Notes: generated by a model from the letters alone, not told the origin. Counted from the stretch's first letter, positions 29,063 through 38,696 are shown. The stretch: 64,000 nucleotides of DNA from JASHPR01 sp963795055 (GCA_963795055.1 CAWCGJ010000040.1:248001-312000); one strand, 5' to 3'. Numbers and translations: made by a program.

Positions 29063-30100
29063 TCAGGCGGCGGACAGCGCGTCGTCGCCGAGCTCGGCCA
29101 GGATGTGGCAGGCCTGGCGGAGGATCTTGCGGGCCTCGGACAACGCGGCCCGCTTGCCGTTGCAGCGGTCCTTGACCGTGGCGTAGTAGGCGTGGTCAGG
29201 GGCCGAGGCGCGGGCGTGGGTCTTGCCGGCCTCATAGACCGCCCAGCGCAGCACCGGCGGTCCTTGCCGGGACAGCCGCCCGGGCGGGCCCTTGCGGTCA
29301 GAGGACCAGACGGTGACGTCCAGCCCGGCGAACCGGACCGCCTTGCGGGAGGAGGAGAACCGTCCCGCCCCGGCCAGCCAGCAGGTCATCGCCAGAGCGG
29401 TGACCGGCCCGACCCCGTACAGCCGCGCGGCCAGGACCTTCGCGCCGGCCAGGTGCGCTGCGGCATCCCGCAGCTGGTGGCGCAGCTCGTGCATCCGGGC
29501 CTCCAGGGCGGCGGTCACCTCCAGGGCGGTGGCGACCTGCAGCTGCCCGGCCGGTGACAGATGGGCGGCCGCGACCGCCTGCAGCGCGGCCAGGCCCTGC
29601 TCGCTGCGCAGCGCACCCTCGCCCAGGGCCGGGGCGCCCTGGTGGAACAAGACCGCGTGGATGCGCTGCACCCAGGCGGTGTGCTCGGCCCGCAGATCGT
29701 GATAGGTCTCCAGCAGCGCCCGGCACTCCAGGATCTGGCCGGGTGGAATCCAGCATTCCGGCAGCCGGCCCTCGGCCAGCAGCACCCTGAGGTGCCGGGA
29801 GTCGGTCTTGTCGGTCTTGGCGTGCCGCTTGCGGCCGCGAGCGGCAGCGGTGTCCGCCGGCTCGGCCACATGCGCCGCGACCCCGGCCGCGGCCAGCTCC
29901 TCGGCGACATACCGCCACCCGGTGCACCCCTCGGCCGCGAACGCGACATCCTCGCGGCCGGCGAACCGGGCCAGCCAGGCCCGCAGGTGCGCCCGGTCGG
30001 CCGGGGCGATCTGGCCGCGGCGCACCTGCCCGGTCGCGGTGTCGAGATAGTCGAAGGTGATCTGCTTCCGGTGGATATCCAGCCCGCCTACGATGGGCAT
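29063..30100 (-). CDS. IS110-family transposase (DEDD type)
   Basis: The 345-residue protein begins MPIVGGLDIHRKQITFDY (first Asp of the RuvC-like DEDD site), has FAAEGCTGWRYVAEEL (Glu) and RKRHAKTDKTDSRHL (Asp pair) and a C-terminal Tnp20-type domain with LYGVGPVTALAMTCWLAGAGRF, SSRKAVRFAGLDVTVWSSDR and a serine in the usual nucleophile region. Members move as circles by RNA-guided recombination. The frame is intact. The start at MPIVGG is chosen over an upstream ATG as the family begins there. The copy lacks recognisable terminal repeats, as expected for IS110. Confidence 0.85.
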   Translation of the reverse strand: MPIVGGLDIHRKQITFDYLDTATGQVRRGQIAPADRAHLRAWLARFAGREDVAFAAEGCTGWRYVAEELAAAGVAAHVAEPADTAAARGRKRHAKTDKTDSRHLRVLLAEGRLPECWIPPGQILECRALLETYHDLRAEHTAWVQRIHAVLFHQGAPALGEGALRSEQGLAALQAVAAAHLSPAGQLQVATALEVTAALEARMHELRHQLRDAAAHLAGAKVLAARLYGVGPVTALAMTCWLAGAGRFSSSRKAVRFAGLDVTVWSSDRKGPPGRLSRQGPPVLRWAVYEAGKTHARASAPDHAYYATVKDRCNGKRAALSEARKILRQACHILAELGDDALSAA

Positions 30101-30473
30101 CAGGACCTCCTCAAGCTCCGGAGGGGCGCACGCCCCCATGCCAATTGCCTACGCGGTCAATCCTGACCCGCGTCTGAGCTGGGGAGGTCTCCCGGCACCC
30201 GGCCGCCACCTCAGCTCAGTCAGGCCCGATGCATGTCATCTAATAGAGACCGAGGTCGACGTTGCGGTGTTTGCCGTAGCGTTCAGAGGTCCGATGGGCT
30301 GGCTCCCGAACCGCCTGCCGGCCGCGCTCGCGCGGTCTGGCTTTAGAACGAGGTGCCGGCCTGTCGGTTCTCGCCGTGGCGTGGCTCGAAAGAGGCGCGA
30401 GCGCTAGCAGATCCGGTATTAGGCATGCCCGCCATGGTCCGCCCATTTCTGGTGACGATGCTGGAGCGTGCTG
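30101..30473. other. Gap between two divergent IS110 genes
   Basis: 373 bases with no gene. Near 30177-30224 the sequence can fold (CTGAGCTG with CAGCTCAG around an inner GAGGT/GCCACCTC region). For IS110-group elements the non-coding end upstream of the transposase can encode the guide RNA, so this gap could hold such RNA for either gene. Confidence 0.35.
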
Positions 30474-31697
30474 ATGATGGCAGTGATGATCGGGATCGAT
30501 CCGCATAAGGGCTCACACACGGCGGTGGCGATCGGCGCGGCGGAGGAGCCGCTGGGTGATCTGCGGGTCCGCGCTAGCGCGGCTCAGGCCGGCACGCTGG
30601 TCGCGTGGGCGGCGGCGTGGCCGGAGCGGACGTGGGCGGTGGAGGGCGCGGGCGGGCTGGGCCGGCTGCTGGCCCAGCAGCTGGTGGCCGCCGGGGAGCG
30701 GGTGCTGGACGTGCCGCCCAAGCTGGCTTCCCGGGTGCGGCTGCTGCAGGCCGGGGACACGAACAAGAACGACCCGAACGATGCCCTGTCGGTCGCGGTC
30801 GCGGCGCTGCGGTCGAAGGCCCGGCGCCAGGTGCTGGCCGAGGATCACGCGGCGGTGCTGAAGGTGTGGGCCAAGCGGCACCGGGACCTGGCCCGCTCCC
30901 GTAACCAGGTCGCCTGCCGGCTGCACGCGGTGTTGTGCGACCTGCTCGCCGGCGGCGTCAGCAAGGAGATCACCGCAGCTCACGCTGCCCGCATCCTGGA
31001 GCAGGTCACGCCGTCCGGGCCGGTCGCGGCGGCGCGCCACGAGCTGGCCGGCCAGTTCCTGGAAGACCTGCGCGGCCTGGATGCCCAGCTCCGCGACACC
31101 AAGAAGAAACTGGCCGCGGCCGTCAGGGCGTCGGGTACCAGCCTTACCGAGGTCTTCGGTTTCGGCCCGGTCAACACCGGCACCGTGATCGGCGACGTCG
31201 CCGACGTGACCCGGTTTCCCAGCCGGGATCACTTCGCCTCCTACAACGGCAGCGCGCCGGTCGAGGTGTCGTCGGGGAACCGCAAGATCTACCGGCTGTC
31301 GCTGCGCGGGAACCGGCGGATCAACCATGCCCTGCACATGGCCGCGATCACCCAGATCCGGCACGCCCACAGCGACGGCCGCGCCTATTACGACCGCAAG
31401 ATCGCCGAGGGCAAGACCCACAAGGAAGCGCTCCGCTGCCTCAAACGGCGGATCAGCGACGCCGTCTTCGCCCGCCTCCAAGCCGACGCCCGGAAGGTCA
31501 CAGTGACGGCGGCGGCGAAGGGCCCGGGAGGGCAACCGGGGAACGACTCTGACTCCAGCGCGGCCGGATTGCGCCCCGAACGCCGGCTCTTCGGACAAGC
31601 CACTCCCGAGCCCGGTCCCACCCTACGGCCCGCCAACCCGCACCGGCGAGCCACGCCACCCAAGCCCGCATCCAAGAAAACCCGCCAGACGACTTGA
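30474..31697 (+). CDS. IS110-family transposase, second type
   Basis: A 407-residue DEDD transposase that differs from its neighbour (unlike in sequence, same fold). VMIGIDPHKGSHTAVAIG gives the first Asp, WAVEGAGGLGRLLAQQL the Glu, and DTNKNDPNDALSVAVAAL the Asp pair. The C-terminal domain has GFGPVNTGTVIGDVADVTRF and SYNGSAPVEVSSGNRK, where the serine nucleophile is expected. The last 70 residues, Pro/Arg-rich, are a tail not needed for catalysis. The frame is open and appears functional. ATG at 30474 or a GTG two codons upstream is the start. Confidence 0.85.
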   Translation: MMAVMIGIDPHKGSHTAVAIGAAEEPLGDLRVRASAAQAGTLVAWAAAWPERTWAVEGAGGLGRLLAQQLVAAGERVLDVPPKLASRVRLLQAGDTNKNDPNDALSVAVAALRSKARRQVLAEDHAAVLKVWAKRHRDLARSRNQVACRLHAVLCDLLAGGVSKEITAAHAARILEQVTPSGPVAAARHELAGQFLEDLRGLDAQLRDTKKKLAAAVRASGTSLTEVFGFGPVNTGTVIGDVADVTRFPSRDHFASYNGSAPVEVSSGNRKIYRLSLRGNRRINHALHMAAITQIRHAHSDGRAYYDRKIAEGKTHKEALRCLKRRISDAVFARLQADARKVTVTAAAKGPGGQPGNDSDSSAAGLRPERRLFGQATPEPGPTLRPANPHRRATPPKPASKKTRQTT

Positions 31698-31887
31698 CAC
31701 GAACAGCAAAGAGGACTCGTTCTGGGCGCATGCCCGGTCGGCCGGACGGCAAGCCGTAGCCGAGCCGAACCGGTTAATCTGCGCACGGCAGGTTGTAGCT
31801 GCTTCCGGCTTTGCCGATGAGCGCGGTGTGCCGCGCGGGCCTTCGCGGTCGCGAGCCCGGAGCGTTGGTGGCCTGGTGCAAGCGGGA

Positions 31888-32649
31888 TCAGGCGCCCGGC
31901 CTGGGCAGTACCTCTTCGGCCGTGCGGTAGGCGTCGGCCGGCGCCAGGACCTCATCGGGACCGGGCGGCGTGATGTCGACGGCTACACCGAAATTCCACA
32001 ACTCAACGATCGACCAGACCTGTGCGTCCGCGGCAGCGGTCGGCTCGGAACTCACCGCGATGCGGCGGGCGAGGCCAGCCGCATCCAGCCACACCTCCGC
32101 GGGCAGCCGGCTGAGCGAGCGGTACGGCCCGGAGGGCACGCTCACCCCGGCCGGCAGTGAGGCGTCTGCTCGCGCTAGGTCGACGGTGAGGCGGCAGCGC
32201 GTGGCAGGCACGCCGCGCACGACCTGCGGTCCGATCTCCATGACATCGTCACTGGCACCGAACAGGGCGTCCAACGGCCACAGCGGGTCATTCGGCCCGC
32301 GCGGACCGCCGGGATCAACCAGGGAGAAGCCCGTCCAGCTGCCGGCGACGCGGATATAGGCGTTCGCGCCGTCGTAGATCATCTCAGTTTGCTCGACGGG
32401 CTCGCGAAGGCCCGGATCGTCGCCGTGTCCGGTGAGCGCCGCCGTGGCGCGGTCGGTGAAGAACAGCGACTGCGACACGCGGGCGCGGCGCGCCGACAGG
32501 TCAGCCACACCCTCACAGCGCCGGTCCGCAGCCTCGGCCAGCGGTGAGCCCGTGCACCATTCCGCGAGCAGCCGGGCAGTCCCGGCCGCGACCGTCCGCG
32601 CAGCGGCAGCAGCCACGCGGCTGGCGATGGGCTCGCCTGCAGTTGGCAC
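31888..32649 (-). CDS. Hypothetical protein, lipoprotein-carrier-like beta fold
   Basis: About 253 residues without a signal peptide or TM segment. The sequence alternates strands such as TEMIYDGANAYIRVAGSWTG, QVVRGVPATRCRLTVDL and SRLPAEVWLDAAGLARRI, a pattern similar to the LppX/LprAFG or LolA-like half-barrel fold, in which such proteins carry lipids. Without a signal it may be a cytoplasmic relative or have lost its N-terminus to the neighbouring IS. The GTG at 32649 is the best start; upstream codons look non-coding. Function unknown. Confidence 0.5.
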   Translation of the reverse strand: MPTAGEPIASRVAAAAARTVAAGTARLLAEWCTGSPLAEAADRRCEGVADLSARRARVSQSLFFTDRATAALTGHGDDPGLREPVEQTEMIYDGANAYIRVAGSWTGFSLVDPGGPRGPNDPLWPLDALFGASDDVMEIGPQVVRGVPATRCRLTVDLARADASLPAGVSVPSGPYRSLSRLPAEVWLDAAGLARRIAVSSEPTAAADAQVWSIVELWNFGVAVDITPPGPDEVLAPADAYRTAEEVLPRPGA

Positions 32650-33254
32650 GGATTCAGGATAGCTCGGACGAATCCGATGACCGGACACGTTCTGGCCAGC
32701 AACGGCATCCGCGCAGAACGCGCTCCGAGACGCTGCGCAGCCGCTGATCGCCTGCAGATCGCGTGAGCCTGCCGTCCTGCCGACGACCCAACGGCGAACG
32801 AGAGGCGAAATCTCACACTCTGTTATGGCCGTTCGCCGTGACTTGACGCACCCGAGCCGCCTTATTGCACGCTGGTGGTGATCGGCGGGCAAGCCGGTGA
32901 GGGCGTGCCGGAAGATCGTTATGGGGAGGGATGTCGGGGCTGGGTTGCTGGCGTCTCGTCGAGGTATTGCCCGGCGAGCTGGATGGCGGTGGCTCCTTCG
33001 CCGACGGCTGAGGCGACGATCGCGCGCCGCCGCGGCGGCGCCCGCGGCAAGCCACTTATCCGGATCTGAGGCGACCCCCCGGCCCTGCTCGCACGATAGG
33101 CGCAAGGTCGATGAGGCCGGAGGCAAGCTCGGTCCCCAGCCAGGCCGCCCCATCCCGGCCGTGCCGCCAGGCCGATCAGCCGGCCCACGGAAACCCCAGG
33201 AGTGCCTAGGATTGAAACTTGCCGCCAGCGAGTAGGAACTGCAGGGACGAGCAC
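32650..33254. other. No intact gene; contains a reductase remnant
   Basis: About 600 bases between the hypothetical gene and a frameshifted NTF2-like gene. Only the reductase remnant listed separately is recognisable. Confidence 0.5.
32950..33030 (-). pseudogene. C-terminal scrap of a thioredoxin-reductase-like flavoprotein
   Basis: The minus frame reads RRRAIVASAVGEGATAIQLA then GQYLDETPA, matching the last helix of FAD/NAD(P)-dependent thioredoxin-reductase-like proteins (VASAVGEGA..I..). The rest of the gene is absent. Confidence 0.5.
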
Positions 33255-33676
33255 ATGGACGAGTCCGAGATTAGAACGCTCGTAGACAGCCGATCTGAAG
33301 CCATTCGCATGAAGGACATTGATCGGCTCATGTCACACTATTCTCCTGACGTTGTCTATTTCGACGCTGTACCTCCCCTCCAGTATGTCGGGTCTGCCGT
33401 GCTCCGGGGTAGGTTCCTGCAATGGTTTGATGGCTACAAAAGCGGTATCGGACAGGACGCCGCGGCCTGAATATTGTGGCGAGCGGTGATATCGCGGTCG
33501 CATTTATGCTTATTCGAGCAGGCGGCACTCTCAAGAACGGGAACGAGTTCGAATCCTGGGTACGTGCGACCAGTTGCTGCAAACGGTCGGGCCTCACTTG
33601 GCTAATTACGCACGAACATGTCTCAGTGCCTGTTGATCCTAGCGGCGGGAGAGCGGCTGTGGACCTTGCCCCCTAA
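33255..33676 (+). pseudogene. SnoaL/NTF2-like protein with a frameshift; unusually low GC
   Basis: The first frame (MDESEIRTLVDSRSEAIRMK, DIDRLMSHYSPDVVYFDAVP) and the second (NIVASGDIAVAFMLIRAGGT, WLITHEHVSVPVDPSGGRAA) form one SnoaL-like domain of about 140 residues, broken by a one-base change near 33460. SnoaL-like proteins include small-molecule isomerases and binding proteins. Third codon positions are much less G/C-rich than in neighbours (GAT, ATT, TCT, CTT codons are frequent), which suggests recent transfer from a lower-GC host. The break may be genuine given the decay around it. Confidence 0.7.
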
Positions 33677-34190
33677 CCTCCTGAGCTGGCAGAAATCCCT
33701 GGAGCCATGTTCAAGGCCACCGGGGGCAGTTCGATTCCGCAGGCCACCGTCAGCCCGGTGCAGCTCCGCGCCGGGCAGATCACCGGCAACACCGCCGCGC
33801 AAACCGGCAACCCTCGCAAGGCCGAGGGAAACAGGCCCCCGCCCGGGTCAGCGTCACCTGGAGCAAGGTAACTGACAGGTAGTTTTCGCGTGCGGTGGCG
33901 CTCTTGCCTGCCCGGGAATGCCTGGCCGCTCTCGGCTTCTTCGATCTCCAGCGCCAGGCTCCGTGACGCAGAAGGTCAGAGCCAGCCCGCGCCGAGCCGG
34001 CGTCCGGCGCGGGTGTTGGGTTGACGCCGATCACGGCACTGGCCATCCAGATCTGGGCATTTAGCGTGCTCACGAGCTGGCGGGGACACGGATCGCCGAC
34101 CTTACGTCCTGGCTCCGCCAGAAGACGTGCAGGGGCCGGCGTGGGCCTCGCGCAGTTGGCGAGGTGCCCGCCGGGATCTAGGGTCACGCC
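33677..34190. other. No gene recognised
   Basis: A short plus frame from 33707 reads MFKATGGSSIPQATVSPVQL and RAGQITGNTAAQTGNPRK, protein-like but of no recognised family and ending after about 54 codons. The rest shows no coding signal. Confidence 0.4.
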
Positions 34191-34631
34191 ATGGACCTGC
34201 AGCAGTACCTGGCCGACATCAGCCTGAAAACCATCAGCGGGCTGCACCGGGCCGTCGTTCATCTGAGTGGCGGCCAGGTGCTGGGCTCGGCCTTCGGGAT
34301 GCCCGTGGTCGAGTTGCACACGGTGGGGCGCAAGTCGGGCCTGCCGCGCTCGACCATGCTGACCGCGCCGGTCGTCGACGGTGACCGGGTCGTGCTGGTG
34401 GCCTCCAAGGGCGGCGATGACCGTGACCCGGACTGGTACCGCAACCTGGTAGCTCATCCCGAGATCGAGCTGACCATGGCCGGCCAGCGCCGGCCGATGC
34501 GGGCCCGCCGGGCGTCGCCGCAGGAGAAGGCGCGGTTGTGGCCCCGGGTGGTGGCGGCCTACCGGGGCTACGGCAGTTACCAGCGCCGCACCAGCCGCGA
34601 CATCCCGGTGATCATCTGCGAGCCGCGCTGA
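34191..34631 (+). CDS. Deazaflavin (F420)-dependent nitroreductase family protein
   Basis: A 146-residue split-barrel protein of the Ddn type. Diagnostic pieces are VELHTVGRKSGLPRSTMLTA, the strand RVVLVASKGGDD and PDWYRNLVAHPEIELTM; the Tyr in the W-Y-R-N segment and the R-K-S-G phosphate-binding segment are conserved in F420-binding members. These actinobacterial enzymes use reduced F420 to reduce quinones or nitro compounds at the membrane. Length and start are normal. It stands alone between non-coding stretches. Confidence 0.88.
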   Translation: MDLQQYLADISLKTISGLHRAVVHLSGGQVLGSAFGMPVVELHTVGRKSGLPRSTMLTAPVVDGDRVVLVASKGGDDRDPDWYRNLVAHPEIELTMAGQRRPMRARRASPQEKARLWPRVVAAYRGYGSYQRRTSRDIPVIICEPR

Positions 34632-34905
34632 ACGCGCTCAGCCGCCCGCTTCCGCGGGCGTGGCCAGCCGCCCCATTTATCGCGGGCATTCCGGCTCGCG
34701 CTGAGCCCGCCCCGTCATCTCGGGCCATGCAGGCCAGGCAGGACAGCGTCACGGCCAGCCACCCGAAGATCAGGCCCGGCCCCTCGCGGGCGCGGATCAT
34801 AGCCCGTGGCGGGGAACCATGCGGCCTAGCTCGCGTCGCCTCCCAGTCCCGGCCGCAGCGGATACGGAGGAAATCACCTTCCCCGGGCGACACGCATAGG
34901 TCGAG

Positions 34906-35706
34906 CTATCCGCGCTGACCTGCTGCGGAAACCGCAGCCGGCGGCCGCGGCCTGGCTTCGGCCCTGACCGCCGCGCCGCAGGCGTAGCGCTGGGCGAACC
35001 GACGCAAGATCGCAGGCGGGTGGGTGACGGTGCTGCGGCGGGCCTGCGCCTTGAGCTCGCCTGCTTGTCCGGATTCGAAGTAGCCGGCGTGCTTGTATAC
35101 CTCGATCCGGGTGCACAGGCCGGCCGCGTCCAGTTCGGGATGGAACTGGGTGGCGTAGACGGCCGAACCGATCCGGAACGCCTGCACCGGGCACGCGGGG
35201 GAACTGGCGAGCAGGACGGCGTGCTGCGGCAGCCCGCTGATCGCCTCCTTGTGGCCGACGAACGCGTCAAAGGTGGCAGGCAGCCCGCGCAGCAGCGGGT
35301 CTTGCCGGCCCTCGCGGGTAAGCGTGACCGGGACCGAACCGACCGGTTCGGCGTACCGCCGGTCGACCACTGCCCCCTGGTGGCTGCCAAGCGCCCCGAT
35401 GCCGTAGCAGGCCCCGAGAAACGGGAAGTCCGCGCTGATCACCTTTTCGAGCAGCCCGCGCAGGTCGGCCTCGACCCGCCGCTGCACCGGCGACTTCGAT
35501 CCCTCCGGATCGCTGGAGGTGAACGGCCCGCCGCCCAGCAAGATCCCCGACCAGTCCCGCAGATCGACGCTGCCCAGCGCCCGGCACTCCAGCCGGTGCC
35601 GGCGAAGGTCGCGCTCGGCCAGCCCGGTGCAGGCCAAAAACGACTCGTACTCGTTATCCGCGGCCGCATCCTCAGCACGGGTGGCCAGCAGCAGGAACGG
35701 TTTCAC
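34906..35706 (-). CDS. Class I glutamine amidotransferase (GMP-synthase-type domain)
   Basis: A 266-residue stand-alone amidotransferase domain. The nucleophile is Cys100 in FLGACYGIG, with the oxyanion region GILLGGGPF at about residue 54 and the catalytic histidine in YATQFHPELD. The segment GHKEAISGLPQHAVLLASS is typical of the group of GMP-synthase-like domain proteins found as single genes. It should release ammonia from glutamine, or cleave a gamma-glutamyl bond, but no synthetase partner is adjacent. The tail after residue 230 is basic and low in complexity. Confidence 0.85.
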   Translation of the reverse strand: MKPFLLLATRAEDAAADNEYESFLACTGLAERDLRRHRLECRALGSVDLRDWSGILLGGGPFTSSDPEGSKSPVQRRVEADLRGLLEKVISADFPFLGACYGIGALGSHQGAVVDRRYAEPVGSVPVTLTREGRQDPLLRGLPATFDAFVGHKEAISGLPQHAVLLASSPACPVQAFRIGSAVYATQFHPELDAAGLCTRIEVYKHAGYFESGQAGELKAQARRSTVTHPPAILRRFAQRYACGAAVRAEARPRPPAAVSAAGQRG

Positions 35707-36021
35707 AAGATCACCCTAGTGAGTTCAGGCCCCCGGCTCAGCCAAAAGCCAACCCGACGGTACCCGGACGCGCACGGGCTCAGAACGATCTTGCTGAAGG
35801 ACGTGGCCGGAGACCGTGATGAGATCACTGACCGCGACCGATCCATAAGATGGCACGCGCCTAGCCGCCGATATGCGTGGCGCTTCGGTCACCGGCCATG
35901 CTGGGTGGTGCCACACCGAACTGGGTGTTCTGGGCGGTTACTGGAGGCGCGTGACGGCGATCGGCTGCTGCAGGCCCGGGATCGCCGGGATCGTCATCGG
36001 GCCGCCCGCGGCTGGCCCGGG
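35707..36021. other. No gene recognised
   Basis: A 315-base gap between the amidotransferase start and the patatin stop. No coding frame, repeat or hairpin stands out. Confidence 0.4.
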
Positions 36022-36861
36022 TCAGGCCTGCCAGACGGCCCGGACGGCCGGCGCTTCCGCCGCAGCCTGGGCCCGCCCGGCCCTCGCCGCCGCCGCCCGG
36101 CGTGACACGTCGAGCACGTTGCGCCCGATGGCGCGCGCGGCCGCCCGGTCCGGCCGGGCCAGCGCCACGCGGGCTCCGGCCGCGGTCAGCGCGGCCGCCT
36201 GCCGGCGCGGGCTGGCCATGAAGCCTATGCCCGCGGCCACCGGCGCGACGATGACCACTCGCTCGTATCCGTGCGCCAGGTCGGCGTTGGCGACGGTGCG
36301 CATGCCGCCGTCCATGAAACGGCGTTCTCCGATGGTGACCGGCGGCCAGACTCCGGGCACCGCGCAGCTGGCGCCCACCGCATCCACCAGGCTGGCGTCC
36401 CCGGCGGAGTCAAACACCGCGAACTGGCCGGTCTGCGCGTCCACCGCGGTCACCTTGAGGGCGCGGGAGGGCCAGACGCTGGTAGGCAGCCGGGTCTCGA
36501 AGACCTTCCGCCGGTCGGCCTCGGGCATGGTGGGCACGGCCAGCGCCCACCTGCCGATCCGCGCCCGGGCCCGCTTCGGGTCCCGGCTGGTATGCACGTC
36601 CCACAGCAGCCTGCCGATGAAGTCCCAGCCGATCCGGGCGGCGGGCTCGGGAGCCGGCGGCGCGAGCTGGGCCTGGTACAGCGCCTCGAGCTCCTGCCCG
36701 GAAGCTATGTCCGTGCCGACCACCGACCCGGCCGATGTCCCGATGATCACGTCGGCCGCGGCTAGGTCGATGCCGAGCCCAGCCAGCCCGGCGATCAGGC
36801 CCGTCTCCCAGGCGATGCCGCTGACACCGCCGCCGCCCAGAACAAGCGCGCGTCTGTCCAT
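36022..36861 (-). CDS. Patatin-like phospholipase
   Basis: A 279-residue protein with the patatin signature set: oxyanion loop LVLGGGGVSGIAWETGL at the N-terminus, nucleophile elbow IIGTSAGSVVGT (Ser near residue 44), and the Asp of the dyad in RRFMDGGMRTVANAD. Members cleave acyl esters from phospholipids or related lipids. No signal peptide is seen, so it acts inside the cell, perhaps at the membrane. The C-terminal 60 residues are Ala/Arg-rich helices. I start at the ATG before DRRALVL; an ATG three codons upstream is equally possible. Confidence 0.88.
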   Translation of the reverse strand: MDRRALVLGGGGVSGIAWETGLIAGLAGLGIDLAAADVIIGTSAGSVVGTDIASGQELEALYQAQLAPPAPEPAARIGWDFIGRLLWDVHTSRDPKRARARIGRWALAVPTMPEADRRKVFETRLPTSVWPSRALKVTAVDAQTGQFAVFDSAGDASLVDAVGASCAVPGVWPPVTIGERRFMDGGMRTVANADLAHGYERVVIVAPVAAGIGFMASPRRQAAALTAAGARVALARPDRAAARAIGRNVLDVSRRAAAARAGRAQAAAEAPAVRAVWQA

Positions 36862-36870
36862 GACAGTCAT

Positions 36871-37191
36871 CTATACAGCGCAACGAACGCCCGGGCCTAG
36901 GACCTTTGGCACGACAACCTGAGCGCTCATCACGGCAGCACCGATGCGGCTTCATTCTTCTCGTGCACGGAGGTGTCCACGGCCACCAGGCCGCACGACA
37001 TACCTGATCTGTATCTGGCGCCCGTGGCGCTGGCCGCGGATGCGCGGATAGAGGAGCTTGCCCCCCGGGATTACTGACGGGCCTGGCCCACGGATCCGCC
37101 TGGTCGGCTGGCCATCCGGTCGCCGTGACGTCCGCCGCCGTACCGAAAGATCGTTCTGTATTTCCGCGCATCCGTCCGTGGGCGGCCTGGT
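36871..37191. other. No intact gene; possible 3' remnant
   Basis: A plus frame ending at 37078 reads RPHDIPDLYLAPVALAADAR then IEELAPRDY and a stop, protein-like but without start or known family. The rest is featureless. Confidence 0.35.
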
Positions 37192-37625
37192 TCAGGGCTG
37201 GCGCCGGGCCAGCAGGTACCCGCGGCGCGTCTGGACTTCCTGGGGATAGCTCAACCGCTCCAGGCGCATCTCGACCCGGAATCTTGCCCGCTCCATGGCC
37301 TGGGCGATATCCGACGGCTCGAAGAAGCGGAAGTCCACGTCCACCTCGTGGCCCAGCCACCCGGCCAGGTGCCTCACCTCCGAGCCAACATGAAAGGCAA
37401 CCAGGAAAAGCGCGCGGGGCCGCAGCACCCGGTGGATCTCACCCAAGGCCCGGCCCAGCTCGGCAGGCTGAAGATGGATGACCGAGTAGAACGCGACGGC
37501 AGCCCCCGAACTCACCGTCCGCCGCCGGCAGCCCAAGGAAATCGCCCTCCCGGAACTCCACCTGCGGATAATCCCCGCGACCGACGGCGATCATGCCAGG
37601 CGACAGGTCGATACCCGACTTGGCT
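37192..37625 (-). pseudogene. SAM-dependent methyltransferase, C-terminal half
   Basis: The end of a UbiE-like methyltransferase: VIHLQPAELGRALGEIHRVL, FHVGSEVRHLAGWLGHEVDV, and RRGYLLARRQP before the stop. Upstream, the motif region CRR...EFREGDF is present only after a one-base shift, due to an extra C in a run at about 37503. The missing N-terminal half is found at 38849-39250, and a 130-bp block is shared by both pieces (see the repeats). Confidence 0.75.
37486..37617. repeat. Direct repeat of methyltransferase sequence, left copy
   Basis: About 131 bases, roughly 95% identical by eye to 38921-39050, in the same orientation. The block codes for the motif I-II region GIDLSPGMIA through GEFG of the methyltransferase. 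The copy here has one extra C that breaks the frame. Confidence 0.8.
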
Positions 37626-37775
37626 CAATTAGTGCGCACGCGGGTGGCGTTGTTGATCTTGGTAAGGACTGCGCGGATGCCGTCGGGCAGCGGGTTGGCG
37701 CGGTGAGGGTGTGGTTGGCGGACCGGCCCGTGTCCCGCATCGACTGTCCATGTAGGGGGCGGGAAGTTGGCCTGG

Positions 37776-38696
37776 TCAGCCGGTGGTGCCGCTCAAGATC
37801 GCGGCGCGAAGCGCGGGCCAGCGTTGTTCGGCACGCAGGAGCAGGTCGACGCCGAGTCGGATCTGGTCGAGCGCGCCGTGATCTCCGTCGACGTGGCGGC
37901 GAATAAAGAAAGCGACATGCCCCAGGCCGCGGGCCCGTTGGGCGGTGGCGATCAGGTCCAGCTCGTGTTCTGCAGGGGAGCGCGCGCCGAAGTAGCCGGC
38001 CGCGATCTGCGCCGAGTCCTCGACCTCGGGAATCAGGGCCGCGATCGCAACATCGACGAGGGGCAGGTCGGGGTGGGCAAAGTCGAAGTCGAGAACCCCG
38101 CTGACAGTCCCGCCCTGGTACAAGATGTTCCCGTCGGGCCAGTCGCCGTGCACGAGCTGCACATCGAGCCGGCCGCTGGCGGCTGACCCGGCCGCGGCGC
38201 GCACCTCGGCCAGTTTGCGGCGGATCAGCCCCCTCAGGACCGGGTCGTCCAGGGCGTCCAGACGCTGCCAGGCCGGGTCGGCGGGCATCTCAAGGATCCG
38301 CGGAAAGGTATCCGGTGGCCCCGCGACCGGAACAGCGGCGAGATCGCGGTGCAGCCGGCCCAGAATCCGGCCAAGCTCCCGGGGCTGCCGTGGCCGCGCC
38401 GGGATGCCGCGGCGTCCGGCCAGCCGCGGGAACAGGGAATAGCGGCGACCGTCATCAACAACCACCATGCGCCCCGCATCCGACGCAATCGGGACCGCGA
38501 CCGGCCAGCCTCGCTCCCGAAGCTGCCCCACGATGGCGTGTTCGTAGTCGATCGCGGCATCGGAGCGGAACGGGCCGTAGCGGCGGAGCACCAAGCCTGC
38601 GCCGACGTACCAGTGCTCGTTGTTGCGACCCGCGTCAACCTGATAAGGCCGAACGCTCTCCAGGCCATACGCAGCCAAGACCAAGCGCAATGTCAC
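37776..38696 (-). CDS. Aminoglycoside phosphotransferase-family kinase
   Basis: About 306 residues of the APH/ChoK kinase fold. The lysine-region strand is WYVGAGLVLRRYGPF, the catalytic loop is LVHGDWPDGNILYQG (Brenner motif with Asp and Asn) and the metal-binding Asp is in VSGVLDFDFAHPDLP. Such enzymes phosphorylate aminoglycosides, homoserine, choline or related small molecules; this one lacks the features that would name a drug substrate. It is the cargo lying between the two methyltransferase repeats. The GTG start at 38696 is a judgement; the frame is open about 108 bases further upstream. Confidence 0.8.
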   Translation of the reverse strand: MTLRLVLAAYGLESVRPYQVDAGRNNEHWYVGAGLVLRRYGPFRSDAAIDYEHAIVGQLRERGWPVAVPIASDAGRMVVVDDGRRYSLFPRLAGRRGIPARPRQPRELGRILGRLHRDLAAVPVAGPPDTFPRILEMPADPAWQRLDALDDPVLRGLIRRKLAEVRAAAGSAASGRLDVQLVHGDWPDGNILYQGGTVSGVLDFDFAHPDLPLVDVAIAALIPEVEDSAQIAAGYFGARSPAEHELDLIATAQRARGLGHVAFFIRRHVDGDHGALDQIRLGVDLLLRAEQRWPALRAAILSGTTG

